64,000 nucleotides of DNA from an uncultured Pelagibacteraceae bacterium (GTDB lineage Bacteria > Pseudomonadota > Alphaproteobacteria > Pelagibacterales > Pelagibacteraceae): the NCBI GenBank assembly GCA_902597515.1, contig CACJYB010000003.1, positions 1 through 64,000 on the forward strand, given 5' to 3'. The notes below the pieces were generated by a model. It did not search any database. It was given only the letters and a program-made list of their open reading frames with translations, and was not told the DNA's origin. Shown one piece after another: positions 1 to 9,470 of the stretch (the stretch's first letter is position 1; every line of letters starts with the position of its first letter). A program made the translations under genes and the position numbers.

Positions 1-399
1 ACAGATGGAACAATGACTCCTATCGATCTTCAAATGGATTGGATAGTAAGCAAGAAGAAATACGATTTCATAGGAAAAAGATCTCTTTATAGATCTGATA
101 CAATGAGAGAAGATAGAAAGCAATTAGTAGGTTTATTAACTGATGATCCAAATATTGTTTTAGAAGAAGGAGCACAAATAGTTTCTGAGTTAAATCAAAG
201 TCCAGTAGAAATGCTTGGACATGTAACTTCAAGTTATTTCAGTCCAAACCTAAAGAAATCAATAGCACTTGCAGTACTTAGAGGTGGAAAAGATATGATG
301 GGAAAAAAACTTTTTGTGCCCATGGAAAATAAAAATATTAATGTCACTGTTGCAAATCCAGTATTTTATGATGAGAAAAATGAGAGGTTAAATGCTTAA
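1..399 (+). CDS. soxA: Sarcosine oxidase subunit alpha, C-terminal part (5' end outside window)
   Basis: These are the last 132 residues of the alpha subunit of heterotetrameric sarcosine oxidase; the frame is open from base 1 and the start lies upstream of the window. The visible part is the aminomethyltransferase (GCV_T)-like domain, which in this family passes the methyl carbon of sarcosine to tetrahydrofolate. Segments that identify it are VSKKKYDFIGKRSL, QLVGLLTDDP, GHVTSSYFSPN and NPVFYDE near the end. The stop overlaps the start of the gamma-subunit gene by 8 bases, as in a soxBDAG operon. In marine alphaproteobacteria this enzyme typically works at the end of glycine betaine breakdown, yielding glycine and one-carbon units (family knowledge). 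Beta and delta subunits are not in the window. Confidence 0.93.
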   Translation, partial: TDGTMTPIDLQMDWIVSKKKYDFIGKRSLYRSDTMREDRKQLVGLLTDDPNIVLEEGAQIVSELNQSPVEMLGHVTSSYFSPNLKKSIALAVLRGGKDMMGKKLFVPMENKNINVTVANPVFYDEKNERLNA

Positions 400-955
400 C
401 TATAATTCAGTTATTAAAAATGAAATTAAGCAAGAAAGTATTTCCGTAAAGGAAATCTACCCAGTAATAAAAATTAATATAAGAGGTAAAAAAAGAGAAT
501 TTTTAACATATGTTGGTAAAAATCTTAATATGATCTTGCCTACAGAAGCAAACACTTCAACAACAAGTGATAAATTAACAGCAATATGGCTTAGTCCAGA
601 CGAATGGATGATAATCTCAAATGAGCTGGCAAGTAAAGACCCTAATAAATCTGATCTATATGAAATGTTATTTAATAGTATTTCAAAAACAAATTTAGGT
701 GCTGTTATAGATGTAACAGATCAATTTGTTCAATTAGAACTTAAAGGTGAAAATGTCTATGAAATCTTTTCAGCAGGATCTCCCTTTAATTTTAATGAAT
801 TTAAAGAAAAAAAAGGATCAACAACTCAAACAATTTTAAATCATGTAGATGTAATTCTGCACCATAAAGATGAAAATGTTGTAAATCTGTTTGTTAGAAG
901 ATCTTTTGCTGAGCATCTTTGTTCTTGGATTGAAGACTGCTCTTCTAGACTATAA
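392..955 (+). CDS. soxG: Sarcosine oxidase subunit gamma
   Basis: A 187-residue soluble protein that fits the gamma subunit of heterotetrameric sarcosine oxidase in length, position and sequence. The segment TAIWLSPDEWMII, the middle stretch DVTDQFVQLELKGENVYEIFS and the later VDVILHHKDENVVNLFVRRSFAEHL follow the usual GCV_T-like gamma-subunit pattern. It has no cofactor motif; in the family it completes the complex. It overlaps soxA by 8 bases, so the two are probably translationally coupled. It ends 16 bases from the convergent hydrolase gene, with no strong terminator visible between them. Confidence 0.88.
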   Translation: MLNYNSVIKNEIKQESISVKEIYPVIKINIRGKKREFLTYVGKNLNMILPTEANTSTTSDKLTAIWLSPDEWMIISNELASKDPNKSDLYEMLFNSISKTNLGAVIDVTDQFVQLELKGENVYEIFSAGSPFNFNEFKEKKGSTTQTILNHVDVILHHKDENVVNLFVRRSFAEHLCSWIEDCSSRL

Positions 956-971
956 AAATATTTAAAATTAG

Positions 972-2258
972 TTAACAAGACTTTAAAACAAATCCTGTTT
1001 CATTAACATATTCCTTGCATTTCTTTCTATCATCTTGTGTTATTTCTTTAGCAGGATTTAAACATTCTATTACCCTGCCAATAGAATCTCTACCTGTACA
1101 TGTAGTAGGTTGTGCCTTATAACCCAATGGTAAATATACTAAGCTGTAATAGTCGTAATGTCTATCTGTAGAATGGGCAGTTATAATTCTATTATTATCA
1201 AAATCAATAACTACTGTTTGACCAGCAAAACCATCTAACATCATTATAATTCTATCTTCTAATCCGATTGGGTCAAAGTGAAACTGACCACCATAACTTT
1301 GTGTAGCCTGAAAGTTACCTTTAAACTTACTATATTCATATTTGCCTTTATCAATTCTTGTTTCATACATTGTTTTTAAATACTTACCAACACAAGTATC
1401 ATTATTCCAATGATTCATTATCATGTTAGCAATTCTTACATAATCATATCTGTCTGCATAGAATGAATATCTTCCGTATTCACCAGATTTTCTGTTACCA
1501 GTTTTTTTAGCATATAAAGTCTTATGAAAATAAACTCTTTTAGCAACTTTAGCGTCTTCTACAAATATCTTATGTAATAGCTTGTTCCAGTCATCACCAG
1601 TTTTGTAAATAACATAGTTCATAATAACATTGGTTGTTAAAGCAGAGTAATTGTAATTAACACCAGGTGTTATACCTTCTTTGCCTTTAAAGTATTTCTT
1701 CATAACTTTTTTAATTGGAATAGTATTTGTGTTAGGACCCTTACCCATCCAAGCGTTATCTTTTCTATATTTGGCGTGACCAATATATGGATCATCACCT
1801 GCTGTCATATGTAATAAATCAATTAACTTTTGATTTTCGTATAAAGTACCTACAACAGTTGGGTAATCAATTCTTTCAAAAACTGTATGATTAATATAAC
1901 CACCACACATAGCATAACCTGTAACTAAACCTACCAAAGACTTACCTACAGAATGTGAAGGATATGGTCCTTTGTATTTACTTTTTCTATTTTGATCAAC
2001 TAAAATTTTGTTGTTTTCAAATAAGATATAAGAAACTAAACCAGTTTTTTTATCTGATATTTGTTGTTCAACTGTTTTTGATAATCTGCTAGTTTCTAAA
2101 TCAAATTCAAACTCATAGGCGTTATCATTTTTTTTATCACCTATTTTATATTTGTGGTGACAATTAAAACAATATTTTTCATTAGAATGATGAGCAAAAG
2201 CAAAGTCCATCATAATAAAGAAGATTGAGATACAAAAAAATGAAATTAATTTTTTCAA
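972..2258 (-). CDS. Secreted serine hydrolase of the beta-lactamase/PBP fold, with a CxxCH motif
   Basis: A 428-residue protein with a signal peptide (residues 1-22, cut likely after AFA). It has the serine beta-lactamase/penicillin-binding fold: SVGK at 103-106 fits the catalytic SxxK, LLHMTAG near 148-154 fits the usual LLxMxSG, YNYSALTTN at 202-210 sits where the Tyr motif is expected, and GFAGQTVVIDFDNNRI fits the late GxxGQ strand. The real substrate is unknown; such proteins can be esterases, peptidases or lactamases. Odd is CFNCH at 30-34 just after the signal peptide, a CxxCH that could carry heme c or bind metal. Further Cys pairs at the C-terminus (CTGRDS, ECLN, KKCKE, SC) suggest periplasmic disulfides. 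It lies 3 bases downstream of the thermonuclease gene on the same strand. Confidence 0.7.
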   Translation of the reverse strand: MKKLISFFCISIFFIMMDFAFAHHSNEKYCFNCHHKYKIGDKKNDNAYEFEFDLETSRLSKTVEQQISDKKTGLVSYILFENNKILVDQNRKSKYKGPYPSHSVGKSLVGLVTGYAMCGGYINHTVFERIDYPTVVGTLYENQKLIDLLHMTAGDDPYIGHAKYRKDNAWMGKGPNTNTIPIKKVMKKYFKGKEGITPGVNYNYSALTTNVIMNYVIYKTGDDWNKLLHKIFVEDAKVAKRVYFHKTLYAKKTGNRKSGEYGRYSFYADRYDYVRIANMIMNHWNNDTCVGKYLKTMYETRIDKGKYEYSKFKGNFQATQSYGGQFHFDPIGLEDRIIMMLDGFAGQTVVIDFDNNRIITAHSTDRHYDYYSLVYLPLGYKAQPTTCTGRDSIGRVIECLNPAKEITQDDRKKCKEYVNETGFVLKSC

Positions 2259-2261
2259 ACC

Positions 2262-2792
2262 TTACCTTTTTTTTCTTCTAAAGTCCCATGGCATTTCAAA
2301 TTTACCTTGCCAAAGGCCTTTTTTTTCATTTTTAGCATTAATTTCGTTTGATATATATTTTTTTGAGTATTTTCTATAAGCTACTGCATAACCGTTTGAA
2401 ACTAGCCAAGAATTCAGATTTAAATTTTTTTTATAACATTCTCCAATAAATCTTTTGTATCTATCAACATCCAAAATTTTACAAGTTATTACTTTGTTAT
2501 TTATTTTTTTTTGTAATTTTTGAGTTGAAATTTTTCCACATGGATAATCTTTAGTAAAAGTAAAAAAAATTATTGTTAGATATGGTTTTTTACACATTTG
2601 CTTGAATTCAGGTGCATCAATTCCATATAATCTTATCTTTTTTGAATTTATTTTTATTGTATCTCCATCAATAATTTGAGCATTTCCAGAAATTTCTTTA
2701 ATCTCTTCAGACCTAACATCGTTATATGTGAGAATAAAAAAAATCGAACAAATTATAATTAAAATTATCACTTTCCTTTTTGTAAAAAACAT
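2262..2792 (-). CDS. Secreted thermonuclease (SNase-like) protein
   Basis: A 176-residue protein with an N-terminal hydrophobic segment (residues 7-24) that is a signal peptide or anchor, followed by a staphylococcal-nuclease (OB-fold) domain. The metal and catalytic residues are present: IIDGDTIKI (Asp), IRLYGIDAPE (Arg and Asp) and the later DVDRYKRFIGECY (second Arg). The C-terminus GLWQGKFEMPWDFR is typical of secreted SNase-like proteins. It probably cuts nucleic acid in the periplasm or outside the cell, perhaps for phosphate or nucleoside scavenging (inference). It shares its architecture with the island nuclease at 54810-55352. It lies between the MATE and hydrolase genes, same strand, with spacers of 12 and 3 bases. 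Confidence 0.83.
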   Translation of the reverse strand: MFFTKRKVIILIIICSIFFILTYNDVRSEEIKEISGNAQIIDGDTIKINSKKIRLYGIDAPEFKQMCKKPYLTIIFFTFTKDYPCGKISTQKLQKKINNKVITCKILDVDRYKRFIGECYKKNLNLNSWLVSNGYAVAYRKYSKKYISNEINAKNEKKGLWQGKFEMPWDFRRKKR

Positions 2793-2804
2793 ATTTAAAA
2801 AATA

Positions 2805-4142
2805 TTAAATATTAGCTAATTTATGTTTAATATAATATTTGACATAAAAAAGTAACATCAATGATATCAACCATTGAAAGATAGCCCAAATATAAAAAAA
2901 AGTTTTAAAATCTGCATTTAAATACTTTGCAATGTAAAAGGATAAAACTGGTACTATAACATTTCTGGCAATATTATTAATCATAGCTTTTTCAGATTTT
3001 TTTAAAGCCATAAAAAATCCATTTGATAAGAAAAATATTGGATAAGCAGGTAAAATAAATGCTGAAATCTTAAGGTACATCGAGCCATGCATAATTACCT
3101 CTGGGTTTGAAGAAAAGAATTTAGGAACAATGTCAGCACTTATAAAAATAACTACACCAGCGATTAACATTATAAATAGACCGTATTTTATTGAGGTAAA
3201 ATAGGATTGCTCCACTCTATCGTAATATTTTGCACCAATATTTTGCGCTATTATAGAAATTATTGCTGTATTAATTCCTAATATTGGTAACAAAACTACT
3301 TGCTCAATTCTTGTAGCAGATCCATACCCTGCTACAGCATATTCACCAAATATCCCAACATATGTAAAAACAATTGTTGCAGCAATAGAATACCCTAATA
3401 TGGCAATTGTAATTGGCATTGATTGAAAAAAAATATTTTTTAAGAAGAAAAATTTAACTTTGAAATGGTCTAAAGTTATTTGTTTAATTCTTTGATTATT
3501 TAATATTTTTATCAAAATAACCAACAAAGATACAAATTGAGCAATTAAAGTTGCTATCCCAATACCAGTTATTCCTAATGGTGGTATAAATAAAAAACCA
3601 AATATAAAAATTGGATTTAAAATAATGTTTAAGAAAAAAGAAAATATTAGAACATTTCTGTAAGTTTTAGTATCTCCTTCTGCGTGTAAAAATGAATTTA
3701 ATGCTACTACTAAAATAAATAATATCGTACCTAAAAAAATTACATTTATATATTCGAGTCCAAGAATTGTTACTTCTTGAGAGGAATTCATTAATAAGAA
3801 TATCTTTTCACCAAAAGCAAATCCTAAAATAGATACAACTATCGAGATTATAATCGAATAAATGATTACATTTCCAAAATAACTTAAAACATTTTTTTCG
3901 TTTTTTTCTCCGATACTACTGCCAATCAATGATGTTCCTGCTACGGTAACTCCAATGGATGTCGCAATAATCAAAAAATATATCGGAAAAGACTTGCTCA
4001 AAGCTGATAAGGCTTCTGGCGATATTTTTCCTGCATAAAAAGTATCTACGATTGTATAAAGTGTTTGGAATAAGGTTCCTACACTTGCTGGTACAGCAAG
4101 TTTTCTTACTAACAACGAAACTTCATCTTTTAATAAATTCAT
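2805..4142 (-). CDS. MATE-family multidrug/metabolite efflux transporter
   Basis: A 445-residue integral membrane protein with about 12 hydrophobic segments in two similar halves, the MATE arrangement. The first helix carries RKLAVPASVGTLFQTLYTIVDTFYAG, matching the usual P-x-(3)-G...VDxxxxG of MATE exporters, and the second half repeats the theme around AVAGYGSATRIEQVVLLPILGI. It would export cationic compounds in exchange for Na+ or H+ through the inner membrane; the substrate cannot be read from the sequence. It is followed after 12 bases by the thermonuclease gene and preceded by trhO at a 14-base spacing, so co-transcription is likely. Confidence 0.87.
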   Translation of the reverse strand: MNLLKDEVSLLVRKLAVPASVGTLFQTLYTIVDTFYAGKISPEALSALSKSFPIYFLIIATSIGVTVAGTSLIGSSIGEKNEKNVLSYFGNVIIYSIIISIVVSILGFAFGEKIFLLMNSSQEVTILGLEYINVIFLGTILFILVVALNSFLHAEGDTKTYRNVLIFSFFLNIILNPIFIFGFLFIPPLGITGIGIATLIAQFVSLLVILIKILNNQRIKQITLDHFKVKFFFLKNIFFQSMPITIAILGYSIAATIVFTYVGIFGEYAVAGYGSATRIEQVVLLPILGINTAIISIIAQNIGAKYYDRVEQSYFTSIKYGLFIMLIAGVVIFISADIVPKFFSSNPEVIMHGSMYLKISAFILPAYPIFFLSNGFFMALKKSEKAMINNIARNVIVPVLSFYIAKYLNADFKTFFYIWAIFQWLISLMLLFYVKYYIKHKLANI

Positions 4143-4156
4143 TAATTTAAGATTTA

Positions 4157-5062
4157 TTAATACTCTTTTTGGAAGATATGTCTTTTTCCTACTTCTTTAG
4201 CAAGATTAATTTGTTTTTGTCTCATCCTAAATCTTGATTTTTGATGATCTGTTAGATTGTCGTGACAATTTGGACATGAAACACCCTCTTCATATTTTTT
4301 TGATTTTTTATCCTTACGAGATACAGGCTTCCTACAACCGCTACACATTGAGTAAGAACCAACTTTTAGACCATGTTTTAAACTAATCCTGTTATCAAAA
4401 ACAAAGCATTCACCTTTCCATAAACTTTTTTTCCTATTTGTTTTTTTAAGATAATTTAAAATTCCACCATTTAACTGATAAATGTTATTAAACCCTTTAT
4501 TCTCCAAATATACAGATGCCTTTTCACAACGAATTCCACCAGTACAAAACATAGCTATAGGTTGATTTTTTTTTAATTTTTTTAGATATTTTGGAAAATC
4601 TCTAAAGTTATCAACATCAGGATTGATTGCCCCCTTAAATGTTCCAACATCATACTCAAATGGTTTTCTCGCATCTATTAGAACAGTATCCTTTTCTCTA
4701 ATCAGCTTATTCCATTTGATTGGATCTACATGGCTATCTTTTTTCTTTATTCTTTTATTTAAAAATAAGTTCATAGGAACAACTTCGTTTTTGATTTTCA
4801 CTTTAGGTTTATGAAATGGTTGGAATAAGCTTTTAGACTTATTGCTGCTGTTAAATTCTTTAAATTTAAAAGCTCTTTTTAAATTGTTAATTGTGAATTT
4901 AATGTCTGCAGCTTTACCAGAGATAGTTCCATTAACCCCTTCTTTGGAGATAATTATCGTGCCTCTAATGTTTTTCTTTTTTAAAGTTTCTAATAAAACT
5001 TTTTGATTTTTCTTTAGATAAGAAATTTTAACAAATTTATAAAAGCCAATTACTTCAAACAT
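4157..5062 (-). CDS. trhO: tRNA uridine(34) hydroxylase, rhodanese-domain protein
   Basis: A 301-residue TrhO (YceA) family protein. The order is an N-terminal ferredoxin-like part (residues 1-95, with GTIIISKEGVNGTISG), a rhodanese domain with the active-site loop CTGGIRCEKAS (around 173-183) and a C-terminal Cys cluster (CSGCRKP...CPNCH) that looks like a zinc site. In the family it hydroxylates U34 of several tRNAs using O2, a step toward the wobble modification cmo5U or mcmo5U. Its first base overlaps the stop of the upstream O-methyltransferase gene, so the two are coupled; the methyltransferase is catechol-type and not an obvious tRNA enzyme. Confidence 0.88.
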   Translation of the reverse strand: MFEVIGFYKFVKISYLKKNQKVLLETLKKKNIRGTIIISKEGVNGTISGKAADIKFTINNLKRAFKFKEFNSSNKSKSLFQPFHKPKVKIKNEVVPMNLFLNKRIKKKDSHVDPIKWNKLIREKDTVLIDARKPFEYDVGTFKGAINPDVDNFRDFPKYLKKLKKNQPIAMFCTGGIRCEKASVYLENKGFNNIYQLNGGILNYLKKTNRKKSLWKGECFVFDNRISLKHGLKVGSYSMCSGCRKPVSRKDKKSKKYEEGVSCPNCHDNLTDHQKSRFRMRQKQINLAKEVGKRHIFQKEY

Positions 5063-5712
5063 TATAATTTTCTACAAACGGTCATTCCATCTCCAAGAGG
5101 AATTATTAATTTTTCAACCCTTGTATCCTCTGAGATATGACTATTAAACTCTTTAATATATTTAGTAAATTTATCATTATTGTTTTCATTAACAACTTCT
5201 CCATACCATAAAACATTATCAATAATTATTAGACCATTTTGGTTCAATAATTGTAAAGAACGTTCATAGTATTCAATATAATTCATTTTATCAGCATCGA
5301 TAAAAACTAAATCAAACTTTTCATTTTTAATTTCTTCTAAACTTTCTAAAGCAGGTTTAATTAATGTTTTTATTTTATGGTCTTGATTAGCTTTTTTAAA
5401 AAAATCTATTGCAACTTTATTGGTTTCTTCATTTTTATCTAAAGCAATTATTTTGCCATCATCTAATAATGCCAAAGCCATAGATAACGTACTTAATCCT
5501 GTAAATGTACCTATCTCTAAAATTTTTTTGATATTTGAAATTTTTATAATTAAATGCAGAAATTGACTTTGTGAAATTGAGATTTGCATTCTTTTGATGT
5601 CACCAAGAGAATTGTTGTAATCAATTATTTCTTTTTGGACTGGATGTAAATTAAATCCATGACTTAAAATATACTCTTGGAGTTCTTTAGTTATATTTAG
5701 GTCTGAACCCAT
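5062..5712 (-). CDS. Class I SAM-dependent O-methyltransferase (caffeoyl-CoA/catechol type)
   Basis: A 216-residue soluble enzyme of the CCoAOMT/catechol O-methyltransferase family. Motif I is EIGTFTGLSTLSMALAL, the acidic end of beta-2 is ALDKNEE, and the metal-binding segment FIDADKMNYIEYYE followed by LIIIDNVLWYGEV is the clearest signature. It should methylate a hydroxyl group in a metal-dependent way; the substrate is unknown. The gene follows gatB by 5 bases and overlaps trhO by 1 base, placing it in a long minus-strand transcription unit (gatC-gatA-gatB-OMT-trhO-MATE). Its link to the Gat genes is probably only positional. Confidence 0.86.
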   Translation of the reverse strand: MGSDLNITKELQEYILSHGFNLHPVQKEIIDYNNSLGDIKRMQISISQSQFLHLIIKISNIKKILEIGTFTGLSTLSMALALLDDGKIIALDKNEETNKVAIDFFKKANQDHKIKTLIKPALESLEEIKNEKFDLVFIDADKMNYIEYYERSLQLLNQNGLIIIDNVLWYGEVVNENNNDKFTKYIKEFNSHISEDTRVEKLIIPLGDGMTVCRKL

Positions 5713-5717
5713 AAATT

Positions 5718-7181
5718 CTAAAGTTTTTTCTTTAAAATCTCATTAACTAATTGAGGATTTGCTTTTCCACCAGAAACTTTCATTACTTGGCCAACAAAGA
5801 AACCAAATAATTTGACTTTACCCGATTTATATTCGGTAGCTTTATCTCTGTTATCATCAATAACCTTATCTATCAGCGCCTCAAGTGCTTTTGGATCACT
5901 CTCTTGTTTTAAACCCTTTTCTTCAACAATTTTCTGAGGATCTTTGTCGCCTTCCATCATTTGTTCGAAAACTGTTTTTGCAATTTTTCCAGAAATTGTT
6001 CCGTCTTTAATTAAATTAATTAATTTTGATAAGTTGCCTGGACTTATAGGGCTTTCAGTTATTTCTATATTTTTTTCATTTAACGCTGCAAATAATTCAC
6101 CAATTATCCAATTTGTTGCAAGTTTTACATCAGACTTCTTAATTACATTTTCAAAGTAATTTGATGTTTCAATATCAGAAACTAAAATGTTTGCTTCATA
6201 AGCAGATAACTTGAATTTTTCTATAAATCTTTTTTTCTTTTCATCTGGTAGCTCTGGAATTTCTAATTTTAAGTTTTCAATGAAATCATCTGAAACTTCT
6301 AATGGCAATAAGTCTGGATCTGGAAAATATCTATAATCATGAGCATCTTCTTTTGATCTCATTGATCTAGTTTCATTCTTTTTAGTATCAAAAAGTCTTG
6401 TTTCTTGATCAATCGTTTGACCATCCTCAATTAAATCAACTTGTCTATTAGCTTCGTATTCAATTGCCATCTGCATGAACTTTATTGAGTTAACATTTTT
6501 TATCTCACACCTAGTTCCAAACTCTTTTGAACCTTTTTTTCTAACAGATACATTTACATCGGCTCTTAAAGATCCTTCCTGCATGTTTCCATCACAGGTG
6601 CCTAAATATCTCATTATAGATCTTAATTTTTTAATATATGCATTTACTTCATCTGGAGATCTTAGGTCGGGTTTGCTTACAATTTCCATTAAAGCCACAC
6701 CTGATCTGTTTAAATCTACAAAAGTATTTCCAGGATCTAGATCATGAATACTTTTACCCGCATCTTGCTCCAAGTGTAATCTTTCTATACCTACCTCTTT
6801 TTGACCGTCTGGCATATCAAGTATTACTTTACCCTCACCTACAATTGGATCTTTGAATTGTGAGATTTGATACCCCTGAGGTAAATCAGCATAAAAATAA
6901 TTTTTTCTATCAAAGACAGATCTCTTATTTATTTTAGCTTTTAAACCAATTCCTGTTTTAATAGCTTGTTTTACGCAATACTCGTTTATTACTGGCAACA
7001 TTCCGGGAAATGCTGCATCAACTAAACTTACTTGGGTATTTGGCTCAGCTCCAAATTTGGTCGCTGATGTTGAGAATAATTTTGATTCCGATGTAACTTG
7101 AGCATGAACCTCTAAACCAATGACAACTTCATATTGATTATCATGTCTATTAATTAGATATTCAGATTTGTTCTTACTCAC
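5718..7181 (-). CDS. gatB: Asp-tRNA(Asn)/Glu-tRNA(Gln) amidotransferase subunit B
   Basis: A 487-residue GatB. The start region [13 protein letters not shown], the segment [13 protein letters not shown], the double [29 protein letters not shown] and the [16 protein letters not shown] stretch are the family signatures; the C-terminal helical YqeY-like tail that grips the tRNA is present. GatB phosphorylates the misacylated Glu-tRNA(Gln) or Asp-tRNA(Asn) and receives ammonia from GatA through a channel. It overlaps the gatA stop by 4 bases, so gatC-gatA-gatB is one unit and the complex can be made at balanced levels. The length is normal for alphaproteobacteria. Confidence 0.97.
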   Translation of the reverse strand: MSKNKSEYLINRHDNQYEVVIGLEVHAQVTSESKLFSTSATKFGAEPNTQVSLVDAAFPGMLPVINEYCVKQAIKTGIGLKAKINKRSVFDRKNYFYADLPQGYQISQFKDPIVGEGKVILDMPDGQKEVGIERLHLEQDAGKSIHDLDPGNTFVDLNRSGVALMEIVSKPDLRSPDEVNAYIKKLRSIMRYLGTCDGNMQEGSLRADVNVSVRKKGSKEFGTRCEIKNVNSIKFMQMAIEYEANRQVDLIEDGQTIDQETRLFDTKKNETRSMRSKEDAHDYRYFPDPDLLPLEVSDDFIENLKLEIPELPDEKKKRFIEKFKLSAYEANILVSDIETSNYFENVIKKSDVKLATNWIIGELFAALNEKNIEITESPISPGNLSKLINLIKDGTISGKIAKTVFEQMMEGDKDPQKIVEEKGLKQESDPKALEALIDKVIDDNRDKATEYKSGKVKLFGFFVGQVMKVSGGKANPQLVNEILKKKL

Positions 7182-8635
7182 TTAATCCACCAATCAGTAA
7201 TATTGTTTTTAAAATTAATTTTTTCTTCCATAGCATATGCAATGTTTAAAATATTTTGTTCATCAAAAGCCTTACCAATTATCTGTAATCCCAATGGATA
7301 CCCTTTAGCATCATGGCCTGCAGGTATAGAAATTCCAGGTAAACCTGCTAAATTTACAGGAACAGTAAAAATATCATTTAAATACATTGAAACTGGATCA
7401 TTTGTTTTTTCACCAATTTTAAACGCAGAACTTGGAGTGGATGGGGTTAGAATTGCATCAACTTTTTTATAAGCATCATCAAAATCATTTTTAATAAGTT
7501 TTCTTACCTTTTGAGCTTTAAGATAATAAGCATCATAATATCCTGAAGATAAAACATAGGTTCCAATCATTATTCTTCTTTGAACTTCAGCACCAAATCC
7601 TTCAGATCTAGTTTTTTCATACATATCAATAAGATTTTCTCCTTCAGCTCTAAAACCATATTTAACACCATCGTATCTAGCCAAATTAGATGAGGCCTCT
7701 GCTGGTGCTACGATGTAATAAGTTGGTAGTGCATAATTAGTATGAGGTAGAGATATATCGATAATCTCAGCACCACAATCTTTTGCGTATTCAATACCTT
7801 TTTTCCATAGGTCTTCTATTTCTTTAGGCATGCCATCTACTCTATATTCTTTGGGTATTCCTATTTTTTTACCTTTAATATCTTTTGTTAATTCTTTGCT
7901 GTACTCGTTTCTTTTAAAGTCTATTGATGTAGAATCTTTTTCATCATAAGTGCTAATAACTTCCTGTAACAATGCACAATCTTTAACATTTTGTGCCATT
8001 GGACCAGCTTGATCTAAAGATGATGCAAATGCTACAATTCCGTATCTAGAGCAACTACCATAAGTAGGTTTTAATCCGACAATTCCAGTAAATGAAGCAG
8101 GCTGTCTTATAGATCCGCCTGTATCTGTTCCAATAGTTATTGGTGTTAATTGAGCTGCTACAGCAGAAGACGATCCACCAGAGGATCCTCCTGGAACTAA
8201 ATTCTTATCAATTGGGTTTTGTACATTACCAAAAAAACTAGTTTCATTAGATGAACCCATTGCAAATTCATCACAATTTAATTTACCCATTAGGATAGCT
8301 CCTTCATTCCAAATGTTTTGTGTGACTGTTGACTCGTATGTTGGAACAAAGTTATTTAAAATCTTACTACCTGCCGTAGTTCTTAAATCTCTTGTACAAA
8401 ATAAATCTTTTACAGCCATCGGAATACCAGGTAATTTCAGATCAAGATTAGGTTTTTCATCAAATTTTTTTGCTTTATTTAAAGCATTTGTATAATCTTC
8501 AGTTATATATGAATTTAATTCTTTTGATTTTTCTGATCTTTCAACAAATGCTTTAGTAACTTCACTTGAGGAAAGTTTTTTACCTTTTATATTTTCTACT
8601 AACTCAGATAATGATTGTTTAGTTATATCTGACAT
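7178..8635 (-). CDS. gatA: Asp-tRNA(Asn)/Glu-tRNA(Gln) amidotransferase subunit A
   Basis: A 485-residue amidase-signature enzyme that releases ammonia from glutamine for transamidation of Glu-tRNA(Gln) or Asp-tRNA(Asn). The Ser-cisSer-Lys triad is visible: Lys in [11 protein letters not shown], the glycine/serine loop [14 protein letters not shown] and the nucleophilic Ser in [15 protein letters not shown]. The C-terminal [22 protein letters not shown] is also typical. The ATG overlaps the gatC stop by one base and the stop overlaps gatB by four, so translation is coupled through all three subunits. No residues are missing and no disruption is seen. Confidence 0.97.
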   Translation of the reverse strand: MSDITKQSLSELVENIKGKKLSSSEVTKAFVERSEKSKELNSYITEDYTNALNKAKKFDEKPNLDLKLPGIPMAVKDLFCTRDLRTTAGSKILNNFVPTYESTVTQNIWNEGAILMGKLNCDEFAMGSSNETSFFGNVQNPIDKNLVPGGSSGGSSSAVAAQLTPITIGTDTGGSIRQPASFTGIVGLKPTYGSCSRYGIVAFASSLDQAGPMAQNVKDCALLQEVISTYDEKDSTSIDFKRNEYSKELTKDIKGKKIGIPKEYRVDGMPKEIEDLWKKGIEYAKDCGAEIIDISLPHTNYALPTYYIVAPAEASSNLARYDGVKYGFRAEGENLIDMYEKTRSEGFGAEVQRRIMIGTYVLSSGYYDAYYLKAQKVRKLIKNDFDDAYKKVDAILTPSTPSSAFKIGEKTNDPVSMYLNDIFTVPVNLAGLPGISIPAGHDAKGYPLGLQIIGKAFDEQNILNIAYAMEEKINFKNNITDWWIK

Positions 8636-8922
8636 TATTCAATTACCTTTGGTACAACAAAATAATCTTCATTTTCCTTAGGAGAATTTTTTATTACTTG
8701 ATCTCTTAAGTTTTTACTTTTTACTTCATCTGACCTTAGTTTTAGAGTTGTTTCGGCAACAGAAGTTAATGGTTCAACATTGTCAGTTTTTAATTCGTTA
8801 AGTTTTTCAATAAAATCAAAAATTGAATTTAAATCTCCTGCAAGTTTCTCTGCTTTTTTCTCATCTACAGAAATTCTTGATAGTTTAGATATGTGCTTTA
8901 TTGTTTTAAGATCGATGCTCAT
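8635..8922 (-). CDS. gatC: Asp-tRNA(Asn)/Glu-tRNA(Gln) amidotransferase subunit C
   Basis: A 95-residue GatC, the small belt subunit that wraps GatA and GatB and stabilises the complex. I place the start at the ATG at 8922 (MSIDLKTIKHISKLSRI), because the family begins close to this I-x-H-I-x-x-L-S-R motif; a longer reading from 8952 adds ten residues not seen in relatives. The middle NSIFDFIEKLNELKTDNVEPL and the late DEV motif are conserved. It is first in the gat unit and divergent from ruvX, with 50 bases between the two starts; promoters for both must lie there, but I see no convincing -35/-10 pair. Confidence 0.93.
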   Translation of the reverse strand: MSIDLKTIKHISKLSRISVDEKKAEKLAGDLNSIFDFIEKLNELKTDNVEPLTSVAETTLKLRSDEVKSKNLRDQVIKNSPKENEDYFVVPKVIE

Positions 8923-8972
8923 ATGGTATTTAAATATGTCGCAAACTATCACTTAAGTTTGAAATATACAAT

Positions 8973-9428
8973 ATGATCACTATTGAAGAATTCAAAAAAA
9001 AACAGTCTGAAACCTCTAGATTGATTGGTTTAGATCTTGGTTCAAAAAGAATCGGTGTATCAATTTGTGATGAAAAACAGTCAATAGCCACACCATTTAA
9101 AACAATCAATAAAACCAATAATGATGATCTAATCAACGAATTAAAAAAAATAATAAAAGAAAACAATATTAAAGGAATTGTTATTGGATATCCAATTAAC
9201 ATGGATGGTTCATTAGGTCCTTCTGCTCAATCAGTTAGTGATGTATCTAAAAATATAGACCAAAATATTGATGTAGAAGTTTGTTTATGGGATGAAAGAC
9301 TTTCAACTGTTGGGGCATTTAATCTATCCAGTCAGCTTGATATTAATGTCTCTAAGCGTGAAAAAAACATAGATCAAAACGCAGCTGCATTTATTCTTCA
9401 AGGAGCTATAGATTATTTAAATAATTAA
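8973..9428 (+). CDS. ruvX: Putative Holliday junction resolvase / pre-16S rRNA nuclease (YqgF)
   Basis: A 151-residue RNase H-fold nuclease of the YqgF/RuvX family. GLDLGSKRIGVSICD near the N-terminus carries the first catalytic Asp, IVIGYPINMDGSLGPSAQ is the family strand-and-loop, WDERLSTVGA holds the next acidic residue, and DQNAAAFILQGAIDYL the last Asp. In E. coli the protein finishes the 5' end of 16S rRNA; a recombination role has been proposed. It is divergent from gatC and starts a plus-strand run (ruvX, pyrB, PyrC homologue, plsY, topA). Confidence 0.93.
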   Translation: MITIEEFKKKQSETSRLIGLDLGSKRIGVSICDEKQSIATPFKTINKTNNDDLINELKKIIKENNIKGIVIGYPINMDGSLGPSAQSVSDVSKNIDQNIDVEVCLWDERLSTVGAFNLSSQLDINVSKREKNIDQNAAAFILQGAIDYLNN

Positions 9429-9470
9429 TCCTTGCCATTTAGGGGCTTTATAGCTATAGAGTTAATTTTA

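Noticed and set aside
8930-9202. 90-residue minus-strand frame opposite ruvX
   Set aside because: It mirrors the ruvX coding frame, including its catalytic region, and overlaps the gatC start region.
9432-9470. Upstream start for pyrB at 9432
   Set aside because: It would add 13 hydrophobic residues not seen in PyrB; the ATG at 9471 gives the usual N-terminus.
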